From Blastocatellia bacterium (GTDB lineage Bacteria; Acidobacteriota; Blastocatellia; UBA7656): a DNA stretch of 64,000 nt. Made by a program: the position numbers and the translations under genes. Under the pieces are notes generated by a model. That model was not told where the DNA came from. It did not search any database and saw only the letters and a list, made by a program, of their open reading frames with translations. This document shows positions 20,328 to 28,164 of this stretch, piece after piece. The stretch lies in NCBI GenBank assembly GCA_035275065.1, contig DATENM010000085.1, positions 1 through 64,000 of the forward strand, written 5' to 3'. Numbering within the stretch: position 1 is the first letter of the stretch; each line of letters opens with the position of its first letter.

Positions 20328-22055
20328 TTAGCCATTTGCCTTAAGCCGTGCGCCTAAGGTTTCGACGAGTGTTTCGATGGCGACATCTTCCGATTGGCGC
20401 GTGGCGCGCGTCAGCACCTCGACCTTGCCGTCCTTGATCTTCTTGCCGACCGTCACGCGATAGGGGATGCCGATCAGGTCGGCGTCGTTGAATTTGACGC
20501 CGGCGCGTTCGTCGCGGTCGTCGAGCAAGACGTCAACGCCGGCGGCTTCAAGGTCACTGTAAAGCTTTTCGGCGGCCTCAAGCAGCGCCGCGTCGCGGAC
20601 GTTCACCGGAGTGATGACGACTGAAAAGGGCGCGATGGCCGCCGGCCAGATGATGCCCGCCTCGTCGTTGAACAGCTCGACCGCCGCCACCAGCACGCGC
20701 TCGACGCCGATGCCGTAGCTGCCCATGACAATCGGCACTTCCGTGCCCTCCGCCGTCAGCACGTTGGCGCCCATGCTCGCGCTGTACTTGGTGCCGAGCT
20801 TGAAGATGTGGCCGATCTCGACCGCCTTGAAAACGTCGAGCGTGCCTTCGCAGTTCGGGCAGCCTTCGCCGCTCTGCACCGTGCGCAGCGAAGCCCACTT
20901 GTCCACCTGGATGTCGCGATCAATGGCGACGCCACGCAGGTGATGGTCATCCTTATTCGCGCCAGTCGTCATGCCGCGCCGCCCGCGCAAAGCGTCGTCG
21001 GCAATGATCAACGTCACGCGCGAGTGCGAGGCGCGCGTCACCCCCACCGCGCCGAGACTGCCGGCGGAAGCGCCGAGCGCGTCACGAATCTCTTCGGGGT
21101 GCGCCGGTCTGATGTCGAGCGCGCCGGTCGCGTCTTGCAACTTGGTCTCGTTCAGCTCGTGGTCGCCGCGCATCAAGACGAGCGCCAGCCGGTCGTCCAG
21201 CACGTAGACCAGCGTCTTAATCTGGTGATCGGCTGCGGCGCCGCCGGGAAATGTCGTCAGGTCATCAATCGTGCGCACGCCGGGCGTCGGAAACTCTTCG
21301 GGCTGCGCCAATCCGTCGCCGTCGTCAATCGCCTCTAGCCGCGCGATGGCTTTCTCGACGTTGGCCGCATAGCCGCATTGCTCACAGACGGCGATGCGGT
21401 CTTCGCCGGCCTCCGTGCGCACCATAAACTCGGTGGACTGACTGCCGCCCATCGCTCCGGAGCTGGCTTCGACCGGCGTGAATTTCAAGCCGCAGCGCGT
21501 GAAAATGCGGGAGTAGGCGTCGTGCTGGTCCTGAAAGGCTTTGTCTAATCCGGCGCGGTCAACGTCGAACGAGTAGGCATCTTTCATGGTGAACTCGCGG
21601 ACGCGCAGCAGGCCGGACTTGGGGCGTGCTTCATCACGGAACTTAGTCTGAATCTGATACCAGACCTGCGGCAACTGGCGGTACGAGCTGATGGCGTGGC
21701 GGGCGATGGCCGTGAAAATCTCTTCATGCGTCATGCCGAGGCACATCTCAGTATTCTTGCGGTCGCGCAGGCGGAACATATTGTCGCCCATGACCTGCCA
21801 GCGGCCCGACTCTTTCCATATCTCAGCCGGGTGTAAGGCGGGCAATAAAAATTCCTGCCCGCCGATACGGGCCATCTCTTCGCGGATGATCTTCATGACC
21901 TTCAGACGGGCGCGCTGCCCGAGCGGCAGCAGGCTGTAGACACCGGCGGTGAGCTGGCGGATGAAGCCGGCGCGCACCAGCAAGCGGTGGCTGGTGACCT
22001 CGGCGTCCGCCGGGTCTTCGCGCAGAGTCGGGACAAACAGTTTAGACCATCGCAT
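20328..22055 (-). CDS. proS: Prolyl-tRNA synthetase (bacterial type with editing insert)
   Basis: 575-aa class II aminoacyl-tRNA synthetase charging tRNA-Pro. Its length and the extra domain between motifs 2 and 3 (about residues 220-400) mark the bacterial ProS with a YbaK-like cis-editing domain. The motif 2 region includes FRDEARPKSGLLRVREF-type residues, and motif 3 is in GSYGIGVERVL. The anticodon-binding domain occupies the last 110 or so residues. AAAGGAG lies 8 nt before the ATG. Monocistronic, with its terminator shared with the convergent gene. Confidence 0.97.
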   Translation of the reverse strand: MRWSKLFVPTLREDPADAEVTSHRLLVRAGFIRQLTAGVYSLLPLGQRARLKVMKIIREEMARIGGQEFLLPALHPAEIWKESGRWQVMGDNMFRLRDRKNTEMCLGMTHEEIFTAIARHAISSYRQLPQVWYQIQTKFRDEARPKSGLLRVREFTMKDAYSFDVDRAGLDKAFQDQHDAYSRIFTRCGLKFTPVEASSGAMGGSQSTEFMVRTEAGEDRIAVCEQCGYAANVEKAIARLEAIDDGDGLAQPEEFPTPGVRTIDDLTTFPGGAAADHQIKTLVYVLDDRLALVLMRGDHELNETKLQDATGALDIRPAHPEEIRDALGASAGSLGAVGVTRASHSRVTLIIADDALRGRRGMTTGANKDDHHLRGVAIDRDIQVDKWASLRTVQSGEGCPNCEGTLDVFKAVEIGHIFKLGTKYSASMGANVLTAEGTEVPIVMGSYGIGVERVLVAAVELFNDEAGIIWPAAIAPFSVVITPVNVRDAALLEAAEKLYSDLEAAGVDVLLDDRDERAGVKFNDADLIGIPYRVTVGKKIKDGKVEVLTRATRQSEDVAIETLVETLGARLKANG

Positions 22056-22178
22056 TCGCGGGACTCCTTTGCTGAACAGTTGTAGCGCGCATGACGGCTG
22101 CTATGCGCTCAATCGAAACTCCAACGCTAACAAGCTGGAATGGGCGGCGTCAAGCAACCACCGGCTCTTAGAATCGCG

Positions 22179-22207
22179 TTGAGTTCCGCCTGACAAGAGC
22201 CTAGAAT
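22179..22207 (+). promoter_or_regulatory. Candidate sigma70-type promoter for the coiled-coil protein
   Basis: TTGAGT (22179-22184) and TAGAAT (22202-22207) with a 17-bp spacer. This would give a leader of about 47 nt that ends with TGGAGG before the ATG at 22261. Confidence 0.55.
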
Positions 22208-22260
22208 GGCTTTACCACTGCGAGCTGGCATTGGTCAGACCTGTGACGTGGAGGTGAACA

Positions 22261-22743
22261 ATGAGCGCAGATAATCTAGACACCAAGCCGACGCTTGAAA
22301 CCGTGCTTGAGCGCATCAACGCGCTGGCGGAAAAGCTCGACGATCAATCAACTGAAACCAAGAAGGATATGACGGAGTTCAAGGCACAGCTCAACGAAGA
22401 AGTGAGCAAGCTTCACACACGACTCGACGAAGAAGCGGGCAAGCTTCACACACATCTCACCGAAGAAGTTGGAAAGCTTCATACACGACTCGATGAAGAA
22501 CTAGGCAAAGTTCACACACACCTCGACGAAGAAATGGGCAAGCTCAACGAAGAAGTGGGCAAACTTTACACACGGCTCGACGAGGAAATGGGCAAAGTGC
22601 ATGCGCGGTTCGATGAGTTTGACATTCGCTTCGACCGCCTGGAGAGCGTTGCCTATAAGACGCGCTCGGAATTCGCGGAATTTCGCGGAGACTTCAAAGA
22701 GTGGCGCAACCAACTGAAGGGCGCTCTTCCACCGGTGGCCTGA
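22261..22743 (+). CDS. Hendecad-repeat coiled-coil protein
   Basis: 160-aa highly charged protein with no signal peptide or membrane span. Residues 44-126 are tandem 11-residue units of the form GKLHTRLDEEX, one of them shortened to 7 residues (GKLNEEV). An 11-residue period is typical of right-handed or straight hendecad coiled coils. The C-terminal 35 residues form a separate charged helix ending in PPVA. Comparable small coiled-coil proteins are often scaffolds, but no function can be assigned. TGGAGG sits 6-7 nt before the ATG. The repetition is also visible at DNA level and copy number may vary. Confidence 0.78.
   Translation: MSADNLDTKPTLETVLERINALAEKLDDQSTETKKDMTEFKAQLNEEVSKLHTRLDEEAGKLHTHLTEEVGKLHTRLDEELGKVHTHLDEEMGKLNEEVGKLYTRLDEEMGKVHARFDEFDIRFDRLESVAYKTRSEFAEFRGDFKEWRNQLKGALPPVA
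22390..22638 (+). repeat. 33-bp in-frame tandem repeats inside the coiled-coil gene
   Basis: Units of about 33 bp start at AAGCTTCACAC- or AAAGTTCACAC-like sequences and recur about six times, with one unit shortened by 12 bp. All changes keep the reading frame. Confidence 0.85.
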
Positions 22744-23027
22744 TCCGGCATTGCGCTGACCCGACTGACTGAAATCTTCCCCAACTGATTTACCACAGGC
22801 CGCTTCCCCAAAGTAAGTTGAGAAAAACTGACGCGCTAGCGGCGCGCCCCGGCCTTTGTGTGCGGCGAACGAGCGCCGCGCTTGCCATCGTGCGAGCCGC
22901 TTTGCTACATTCCATAGCTGGGGACTACAAATCCAGCAACGACATCTTGTGCTTCACCGACCCCGACAGGTGAGAGCAGAGCATTAACCCGGCGCCCGGT
23001 GGCGCGCCCACATTCGAGGTGTTCATT

Positions 23028-24491
23028 ATGCTTGCTGGTGAAATCCAAGAGGGCCTGACTTTTGACGACGTAACCCTCATCCCGGCGCGCAGCGACGTCC
23101 TGCCGACCGAAGCCGACACGACGACGCGCTTTTCGCGCAACATTCCGGTTAACATCCCCGTCTCATCATCGGCGATGGACACGGTGACCGAATCGCACCT
23201 GGCCATTGCTATCGCCCAGCAAGGCGGCATCGGCGTCGTTCACAAGAACCTATCCGTCGAAGAGCAGCGCGACGAAGTCGACAAGGTGAAACGCAGCGAA
23301 TCGGGCATGATTGTTGACCCGGTGACGATGACGCCCGACCGCCGCATCAGCGATGCTATGGATGTCATGGATCGCTACCGTATCTCCGGCGTGCCGATTG
23401 TCGAGGCCAACGGCCATCTCGTCGGCATCCTGACCAACCGCGACCTGAGATTTGAGACGCGGCTCGACCTGTCGATCAGCGAGGTGATGACGAAGGACAA
23501 TCTCATCACCGTTCCGGTCGGCACGACGCTCAACGAGGCGAAAGCCATCCTGCAACGCTACCGGGTCGAGAAGCTGCTGGTCGTCGACGACAACTACCGG
23601 CTCAAAGGCTTGATCACCGTCAAAGACATTCAGAAAGCCATCAAGTACCCGCTGGCCGCCAAAGACGACCTCGGACGCTTGCGCGTCGCCGCGGCCATCG
23701 GCGCGACCGGCGATTACCTGGAGCGCGCCGAAGAGCTGGTGCGCGCCCGCGTGGATGCGCTGGTCATCGACACGGCGCACGGTCACACGGAAGGCGTCAT
23801 CGCCGCCATCAAAAAGGTCAAGAGCCGCTTCCCCGAGCTGGATGTCGTCGCCGGCAACATCGCCACTGCCGACGCCGCGAAAGATTTGATCCTTGCCGGC
23901 GCTGACGCCATCAAGACCGGCATGGGTCCCGGCAGCATCTGCACGACGCGCGTCGTCAGCGGCGCCGGCATGCCGCAGATCACTGCCATCCTGGAGACGG
24001 CGCGGGCGGCGCGTGGGTCGGGGGTGCCGGTCATCGCCGACGGCGGCATCAAGTATTCGGGTGACATCGCCAAAGCCGTCGCCGCCGGCGCTGATTCCGT
24101 GATGATCGGCTCGCTGTTCGCCGGCACGGACGAGAGCCCCGGCGAGATCATTCTCTATCAGGGTCGCTCGTTCAAAACCTATCGCGGCATGGGATCGCTC
24201 GGCGCGATGAAGGAAGGCAGCAAAGATCGTTACGGCCAGGCGAGCGAAGCGCAAAGCAAGCTCGTGCCTGAAGGCATCGAAGGCCGCGTGCCGCATAAAG
24301 GGCCGCTCTCGGCGCTGGTCCATCAACTGGTCGGCGGCCTGCGCTCAGGGATGGGCTACTGCGGCTGTCGCACGATTGCCGAGATGCACGAGCGCGCACG
24401 CTTCATGCGCGTCACCTCCGCAGGGCTGCGCGAGAGCCACGTCCACGACGTCATCATCACCAAAGAAGCGCCGAATTACCAACTGGAATAA
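23028..24491 (+). CDS. guaB: Inosine-5'-monophosphate dehydrogenase
   Basis: 487-aa enzyme converting IMP to XMP with NAD+, the committed step to GMP. The TIM barrel is interrupted by two CBS domains (about residues 95-210) that may bind adenine or guanine nucleotides. The catalytic Cys is in GMGPGSICTTR, the flap follows, and the IMP-binding GADSVMIGSLFAG is present. ATG 23028 has CGAGG 8 nt upstream; an in-frame GTG at 23019 has none. The gene is alone on the strand, with an octamer-class palindrome beginning immediately after its stop codon. Confidence 0.97.
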   Translation: MLAGEIQEGLTFDDVTLIPARSDVLPTEADTTTRFSRNIPVNIPVSSSAMDTVTESHLAIAIAQQGGIGVVHKNLSVEEQRDEVDKVKRSESGMIVDPVTMTPDRRISDAMDVMDRYRISGVPIVEANGHLVGILTNRDLRFETRLDLSISEVMTKDNLITVPVGTTLNEAKAILQRYRVEKLLVVDDNYRLKGLITVKDIQKAIKYPLAAKDDLGRLRVAAAIGATGDYLERAEELVRARVDALVIDTAHGHTEGVIAAIKKVKSRFPELDVVAGNIATADAAKDLILAGADAIKTGMGPGSICTTRVVSGAGMPQITAILETARAARGSGVPVIADGGIKYSGDIAKAVAAGADSVMIGSLFAGTDESPGEIILYQGRSFKTYRGMGSLGAMKEGSKDRYGQASEAQSKLVPEGIEGRVPHKGPLSALVHQLVGGLRSGMGYCGCRTIAEMHERARFMRVTSAGLRESHVHDVIITKEAPNYQLE

Positions 24492-24644
24492 GGCGACGCG
24501 GGGACGCGGGGACACGGCGACACGGCGAGGGAGAAAGCCGACGCGGTGACACGGCGACGCGGCGACGCGGCGAGAGAACGAGACAGAGGCTAACAACTTG
24601 TCTTCCTTTCACCGCGTCGCCGCGTCACCGTGTCCCCGCGTCAT
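24492..24644. repeat. Octamer-class inverted repeat (GACGCGGG/GACACGGC type)
   Basis: The left part (24492-24570) holds about eight GACGCGG/GACACGG words interrupted by GAGGGAGAAAGCC. The core has GACAGAGGCTAAC and TTGTCTTCCTTTC, and the right arm (24611-24643) repeats CCGCGTCG. It fills the gap from the guaB stop codon to 7 nt before the methyltransferase ATG. Confidence 0.92.
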
Positions 24645-24650
24645 TCAGCT

Positions 24651-25433
24651 ATGAGCTTCGATACCAAGACAACCTGGGACGCTTGCGGCGCGGCTTTTGA
24701 CCGTTACACGTCAACCGAAGATTCTTACTCGGAAAACGTCGAGCGGCTGGTGATCGAATCGCTGCTCGGTGATCTGTCGGGCGCGAGCGCGCTCGATCTA
24801 GGCTGCGGGTCGGCAACCTACTCGACGCGGCTGGCGGCGCGCGGCGCGCGGGTCGTCGGCGTTGATCTTTCGGCGACAATGTTGGGGCTCGCAGGCGAGC
24901 GGGCACGCACAGATGAGGTTGAGCTGGATTTGCTAATCGCAGACATCGGCAAGCCTCTGCCCTTTTCAAGCGCGCAATTCGATCTCGTCTTCACCGCGAC
25001 GGCGCTGCACTATGTCGAAGACCTGCAAAGCGCGATGTGTGAGATGGCCCGTGTGCTGCGACCGCGGGGATGCTTGATCGCCAGCGTCTTGCACCCGATG
25101 AGCACGGGGCGGTTTCCTGTGCGTGATGGCGACGCCGCCGGCTCGGATGAATGGGAAGGGCGCGCGCGCTGGCCGGCGCGTTATTTCGCCGCGGCGCCGC
25201 GGCGCATCCAAACGCCGTGGCTCGGTTGCGGCGAGGTGCCCGACGAAGGCCGCCACCTCGACTGTTTTCATCACACCCTCAGCGATTATTTCGCGGCGAT
25301 GCAGTCGGCAGGGCTGCGCCTGACGCAGCTCCGCGAGCCTGTGCCGCCCGCTGCGTTCGCCGCCAAGAATGCCGCGCGTTATGAAGAGGCCATGAGCCTG
25401 CCGCTTTTCTTGGTCTTTGCGGCTTGCAAATGA
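24651..25433 (+). CDS. Class I SAM-dependent methyltransferase
   Basis: 260-aa Rossmann-fold methyltransferase of the UbiE/small-molecule type. Motif I is ALDLGCGSATYS, an acidic loop after beta-2 is GVDLSATML, and motif IV/post I includes FDLVFTATALHYVEDL. The long C-terminal part probably shapes the substrate pocket. The substrate is unknown and neighbours give no clue. ATG 24651 is the first Met before the conserved domain. No Shine-Dalgarno sequence precedes it, because the upstream sequence is the right arm of a palindrome. Confidence 0.85.
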   Translation: MSFDTKTTWDACGAAFDRYTSTEDSYSENVERLVIESLLGDLSGASALDLGCGSATYSTRLAARGARVVGVDLSATMLGLAGERARTDEVELDLLIADIGKPLPFSSAQFDLVFTATALHYVEDLQSAMCEMARVLRPRGCLIASVLHPMSTGRFPVRDGDAAGSDEWEGRARWPARYFAAAPRRIQTPWLGCGEVPDEGRHLDCFHHTLSDYFAAMQSAGLRLTQLREPVPPAAFAAKNAARYEEAMSLPLFLVFAACK

Positions 25434-25588
25434 GCCGGGCGGGTGGCCTGAACCGATAGCCTCTCGCGTCAATTGTCAGGTAATCACTGCACTCCACGCC
25501 TGCTTGCCGCGGTTCGCGCGGCGCTTTTACAATACTTGCAGCGCCGCGCGAACGGCACCCGAGTTGCACTCACACGAACGGAAGCGAC

Positions 25589-26554
25589 ATGCCGCAACAG
25601 CAAGCTGTGATCATCTACAACCCGATGTCGGGGCGAGCCGGCAGCCGCGGCGAAAATGCGCGGCACATGGCGGGTCTGCTGGCGGCGCGCGGCCTTCAGG
25701 CAGAAGCGCACGCCACAACCGCGCCTGACGACGCGACGCGGCTGGCCCGCGAAGCCGTGAGCCGGGGCGTTGAAACGATTGTCAGCTACGGCGGCGACGG
25801 CACGCTCAACGAAGTGATTCAGGGGGTGGCGCGCAGCCCTGCGGCGCTCGCCGTCTGGCCCGGCGGCACGGCGAATGTGGTCGCCCGCGATCTTGGGATG
25901 CCGTTTACTGTCGAGCGCCTCGCCGACGTGATTGCCGCAGGCAAGTCCATGCGTGTCGCGCTCGGCCTGGCGCGGCGCACTGGGGACGCGGCGACGCGGC
26001 GACGCGGTGACACGGAGAAAGAACAAGAGAGGGAAGCAGAGGATAGTTTATTAATCCCCGCGTCGCGGTATTTCCTGATGATGGCCGGCATCGGCCTTGA
26101 CGCTTCGATTGCGCGCGGCGTCAACAAGCGATTGAAGCGCCGCACCGGCGAGCTGGCTTACTGGGTGAGCGGCATCAAGCACCTGTTCACCTGGCCCGCC
26201 GATCTCTTCACGATCACTGTGGATGGCCAGCGGTTCGAGAGCGCCTTTGCCATCATTGGGAATGGCAAAGGCTACGGCGGCGGAATGTTGCTGACGCCGA
26301 ACGCCCGGCTCGACGAGCCGCTGTTCGAGGTTTACATTCTGCCGGTGCTGAGGAGCAATATGGCTTACCTGCGCGTGCTGTCGGCCTGCATGCGCGGCAA
26401 GCCCGAAGCCAGTGGCGCGACGATGATCAAAGGCCGCCGCGTCGAGGCCAATTCCTCGCACGCGCCCTGGGTCGAAGCCGACGGCGAGGTGATCGGCCCG
26501 CTGCCGATGCGCTTTGAAATCGTGCCCGATGCCCTGACTCTTATTGTCCCTTGA
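25589..26554 (+). CDS. Diacylglycerol kinase family lipid kinase carrying a repeat-derived insertion
   Basis: 321-aa DagK/YegS/BmrU-type kinase that phosphorylates a lipid such as diacylglycerol at the membrane. The nucleotide motif GGDGTLNEVIQG is at 68-79 and PGGTANVVARDLGMP at 91-105. The C-terminal beta domain includes AGIGLDASI and NGKGYGGGMLL. Between the two domains, residues about 129-158 (RRTGDAATRRRGDTEKEQ and onward) are encoded by an octamer-class palindrome and are not expected in the family. The frame is intact, so the enzyme may tolerate a charged loop here. The gene appears monocistronic. Confidence 0.88.
   Translation: MPQQQAVIIYNPMSGRAGSRGENARHMAGLLAARGLQAEAHATTAPDDATRLAREAVSRGVETIVSYGGDGTLNEVIQGVARSPAALAVWPGGTANVVARDLGMPFTVERLADVIAAGKSMRVALGLARRTGDAATRRRGDTEKEQEREAEDSLLIPASRYFLMMAGIGLDASIARGVNKRLKRRTGELAYWVSGIKHLFTWPADLFTITVDGQRFESAFAIIGNGKGYGGGMLLTPNARLDEPLFEVYILPVLRSNMAYLRVLSACMRGKPEASGATMIKGRRVEANSSHAPWVEADGEVIGPLPMRFEIVPDALTLIVP
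25982..26068. repeat. Octamer-class inverted repeat inside the lipid kinase gene
   Basis: The left arm at 25982-26015 has four GACGCGGC/GACACGG words; a shorter right arm at 26056-26068 is CCCCGCGTCGCGG. The A/G-rich loop resembles the diverged core of the copies at 19278 and 24492. It is translated in frame without a stop codon. Confidence 0.85.
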
Positions 26555-26595
26555 TGTGCTCGCCGCAGATCAACGGAAGTGAAACAAAGAGTATT

Positions 26596-26679
26596 CAGGA
26601 GTCAGGAGTCAGGAGTCAGAATGAATAAGGAAATCGGCTCCGCCGCCGCTTTCATTCTGACTCCTGACTCCTGACTCCT
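26596..26679. repeat. Heptamer inverted repeat (CAGGAGT words)
   Basis: Three CAGGAGT units plus CAGAATGAA at 26596-26625 pair perfectly over 29 bp with 26651-26679. The 25-nt loop includes GGCTCCGCC 6 nt before the right arm. It ends just before the TAAGGAG ribosome-binding site of the TPR gene. Confidence 0.95.
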
Positions 26680-26700
26680 TCTCTTTAAGGAGATTCAACG

Positions 26701-27927
26701 ATGCGTGCAGTACCGATTCTACTCATATCATTGCTGGTGCTGGCTTCAGCCGGCACGGCACAACCGGCCGCGAGCGCGACGGCGAAACCAGCAGCCGTCA
26801 ACGTCGCCGAGTTTGACCGCGTCCGCCAGGAAGGCAATGACGCGCTCTATAACATGGACTACGCGACGGCGCGCGAGCGCTATACGCAGATGACCAAACT
26901 TGCGCCCAACCACCCGGCGGGCTACGTCTATCTGGCCAACAACCTGTGGCTCGAGCTGTTGAACCAGAGTCGCCGGCTGACGACGTCGACCTACACCGGC
27001 GGCTCGTTTTACGAGCAGGATAAGGATGAGGATAAAGTTGACCCGAAGCGCGACCGCGAGTTCAGCGAGCTGATCAAACAGGCGCTCGCGGCAACGCAGG
27101 CGCGCTTGCGCGCTAACCCGAAAGATGCCGAGGCGCTCTACTATCAGGCGTCGGCTTATGGGTTGCGCGCCGGTTATGACACCACGGTCAAGCGCAGCTT
27201 CGTGCGCGCGATGGGCGATGCCAACGATTCGATTGCCATTCAAAAGAAAGTGCTAAAGGCCGATCCCGATTATGTTGACGCGTACATGAGCATCGGCCTC
27301 TACGAGTACGTGATTGACAGCCTGCCGTTCGGCTGGCGCTTGCTGGCGCGGGTCGCCGGCCTGAAAGGCTCGAAGCAGAAAGGTATCGAGCACCTTGAGC
27401 TGGTCACGCAGAAAGGTAAGTATGCCGCTGACGACGCCCGCGTGCTGCTGATCGGCATCTACACCAAGGAACACAAGCCGGAGCGCGCGCTGGAGATCAT
27501 CAGCCAGCTTGCAGCGAAATACCCGCGCAATTACCTGTTCGGCATCGAGCGCGCGACGATGCTCTATCAGATGAAACGCGCCGACGAAGGCAGCGGCGTC
27601 TACGCCGAGCTGCTCAAAGACCCGCGCATCGCCGCGCAGGCTACGGACCTGGTTAATTATCAGTGGGGCGAGTCGCTGGTTGCGAGCGGCGATCATGCGG
27701 CGGCGCTTGAGCGGTTCAATGCCGTGGCGCGCTGGCCGAAGTCGGACGAGGATTTGATTTCGATGGCGCATCTACACGCCGGCCAGGCGCTCGACGCGCT
27801 CGGCAAACGCGAAGCGGCGGTGGCCGAGTATCAGATCGTCTTGAAGCGCGGCAATGTTTACGACTCGCACAAGCAGGCGATGCAGTACGTCAAGAAGCCT
27901 TATGCGCCGCAAGCGCAAAAGAGATGA
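26701..27927 (+). CDS. Secreted TPR-repeat protein
   Basis: 408 aa with a signal peptide (MRAVPILLISLLVLASAG, cleavage near AQPA) and tetratricopeptide-like helices throughout: GNDALYNMDYATARERYTQM near residues 45-64, then further pairs to the C-terminus (ALDALGKREAAVAEYQIVL). A region with DKDEDKVDPKRDREF is unusually charged. It resembles periplasmic TPR proteins of unknown role that are common in this lineage; protein-protein interaction is inferred. AAGGAG lies 8 nt before the ATG. Two dyads follow the gene and probably end transcription. Confidence 0.82.
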   Translation: MRAVPILLISLLVLASAGTAQPAASATAKPAAVNVAEFDRVRQEGNDALYNMDYATARERYTQMTKLAPNHPAGYVYLANNLWLELLNQSRRLTTSTYTGGSFYEQDKDEDKVDPKRDREFSELIKQALAATQARLRANPKDAEALYYQASAYGLRAGYDTTVKRSFVRAMGDANDSIAIQKKVLKADPDYVDAYMSIGLYEYVIDSLPFGWRLLARVAGLKGSKQKGIEHLELVTQKGKYAADDARVLLIGIYTKEHKPERALEIISQLAAKYPRNYLFGIERATMLYQMKRADEGSGVYAELLKDPRIAAQATDLVNYQWGESLVASGDHAAALERFNAVARWPKSDEDLISMAHLHAGQALDALGKREAAVAEYQIVLKRGNVYDSHKQAMQYVKKPYAPQAQKR

Positions 27928-27951
27928 CCAGTCATTAGAATCGGCAAACGG

Positions 27952-28092
27952 GCCGGGAAGCCTTCGCCGCGATTCTTCAAAGGGAGGTGACAAGTGAGGC
28001 GAAGCTTTCCCGGCTATCTTAGACACCGGCCCGCCTCATTTGTTCCATTGGCTGTAGCGCAATCGCCAACGGCTCTAGTTGCCGTTGGCGAT
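27952..28092. terminator. Two stem-loops between convergent TPR and dnaE genes
   Basis: The first is a 17-bp dyad with two mismatches (27952-27968 with 27998-28014). The second is a perfect 12-bp stem, ATCGCCAACGGC with its complement (28062-28092), and a 7-nt loop. No T-tract follows, so termination by these structures is a guess. Confidence 0.5.
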
Positions 28093-28164
28093 CATCACCA
28101 GATCGGTCGTCTGCCGCTTTATTTTTATCGATCAATGCCTGGCTGTTTGCTGCAAGCCGCGCGG

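Noticed and set aside
22744..23027. Riboswitch upstream of guaB
   Set aside because: Only a loose GCGGCGC/GCGCCGC dyad is visible and no guanine- or ppGpp-type conserved core was recognised.
27994..28164. GTG start with GGGAGG in front, opening a 352-codon frame into dnaE
   Set aside because: Nearly all of it is antisense to the dnaE coding sequence; the GGGAGG lies in the loop of a stem-loop between convergent genes.
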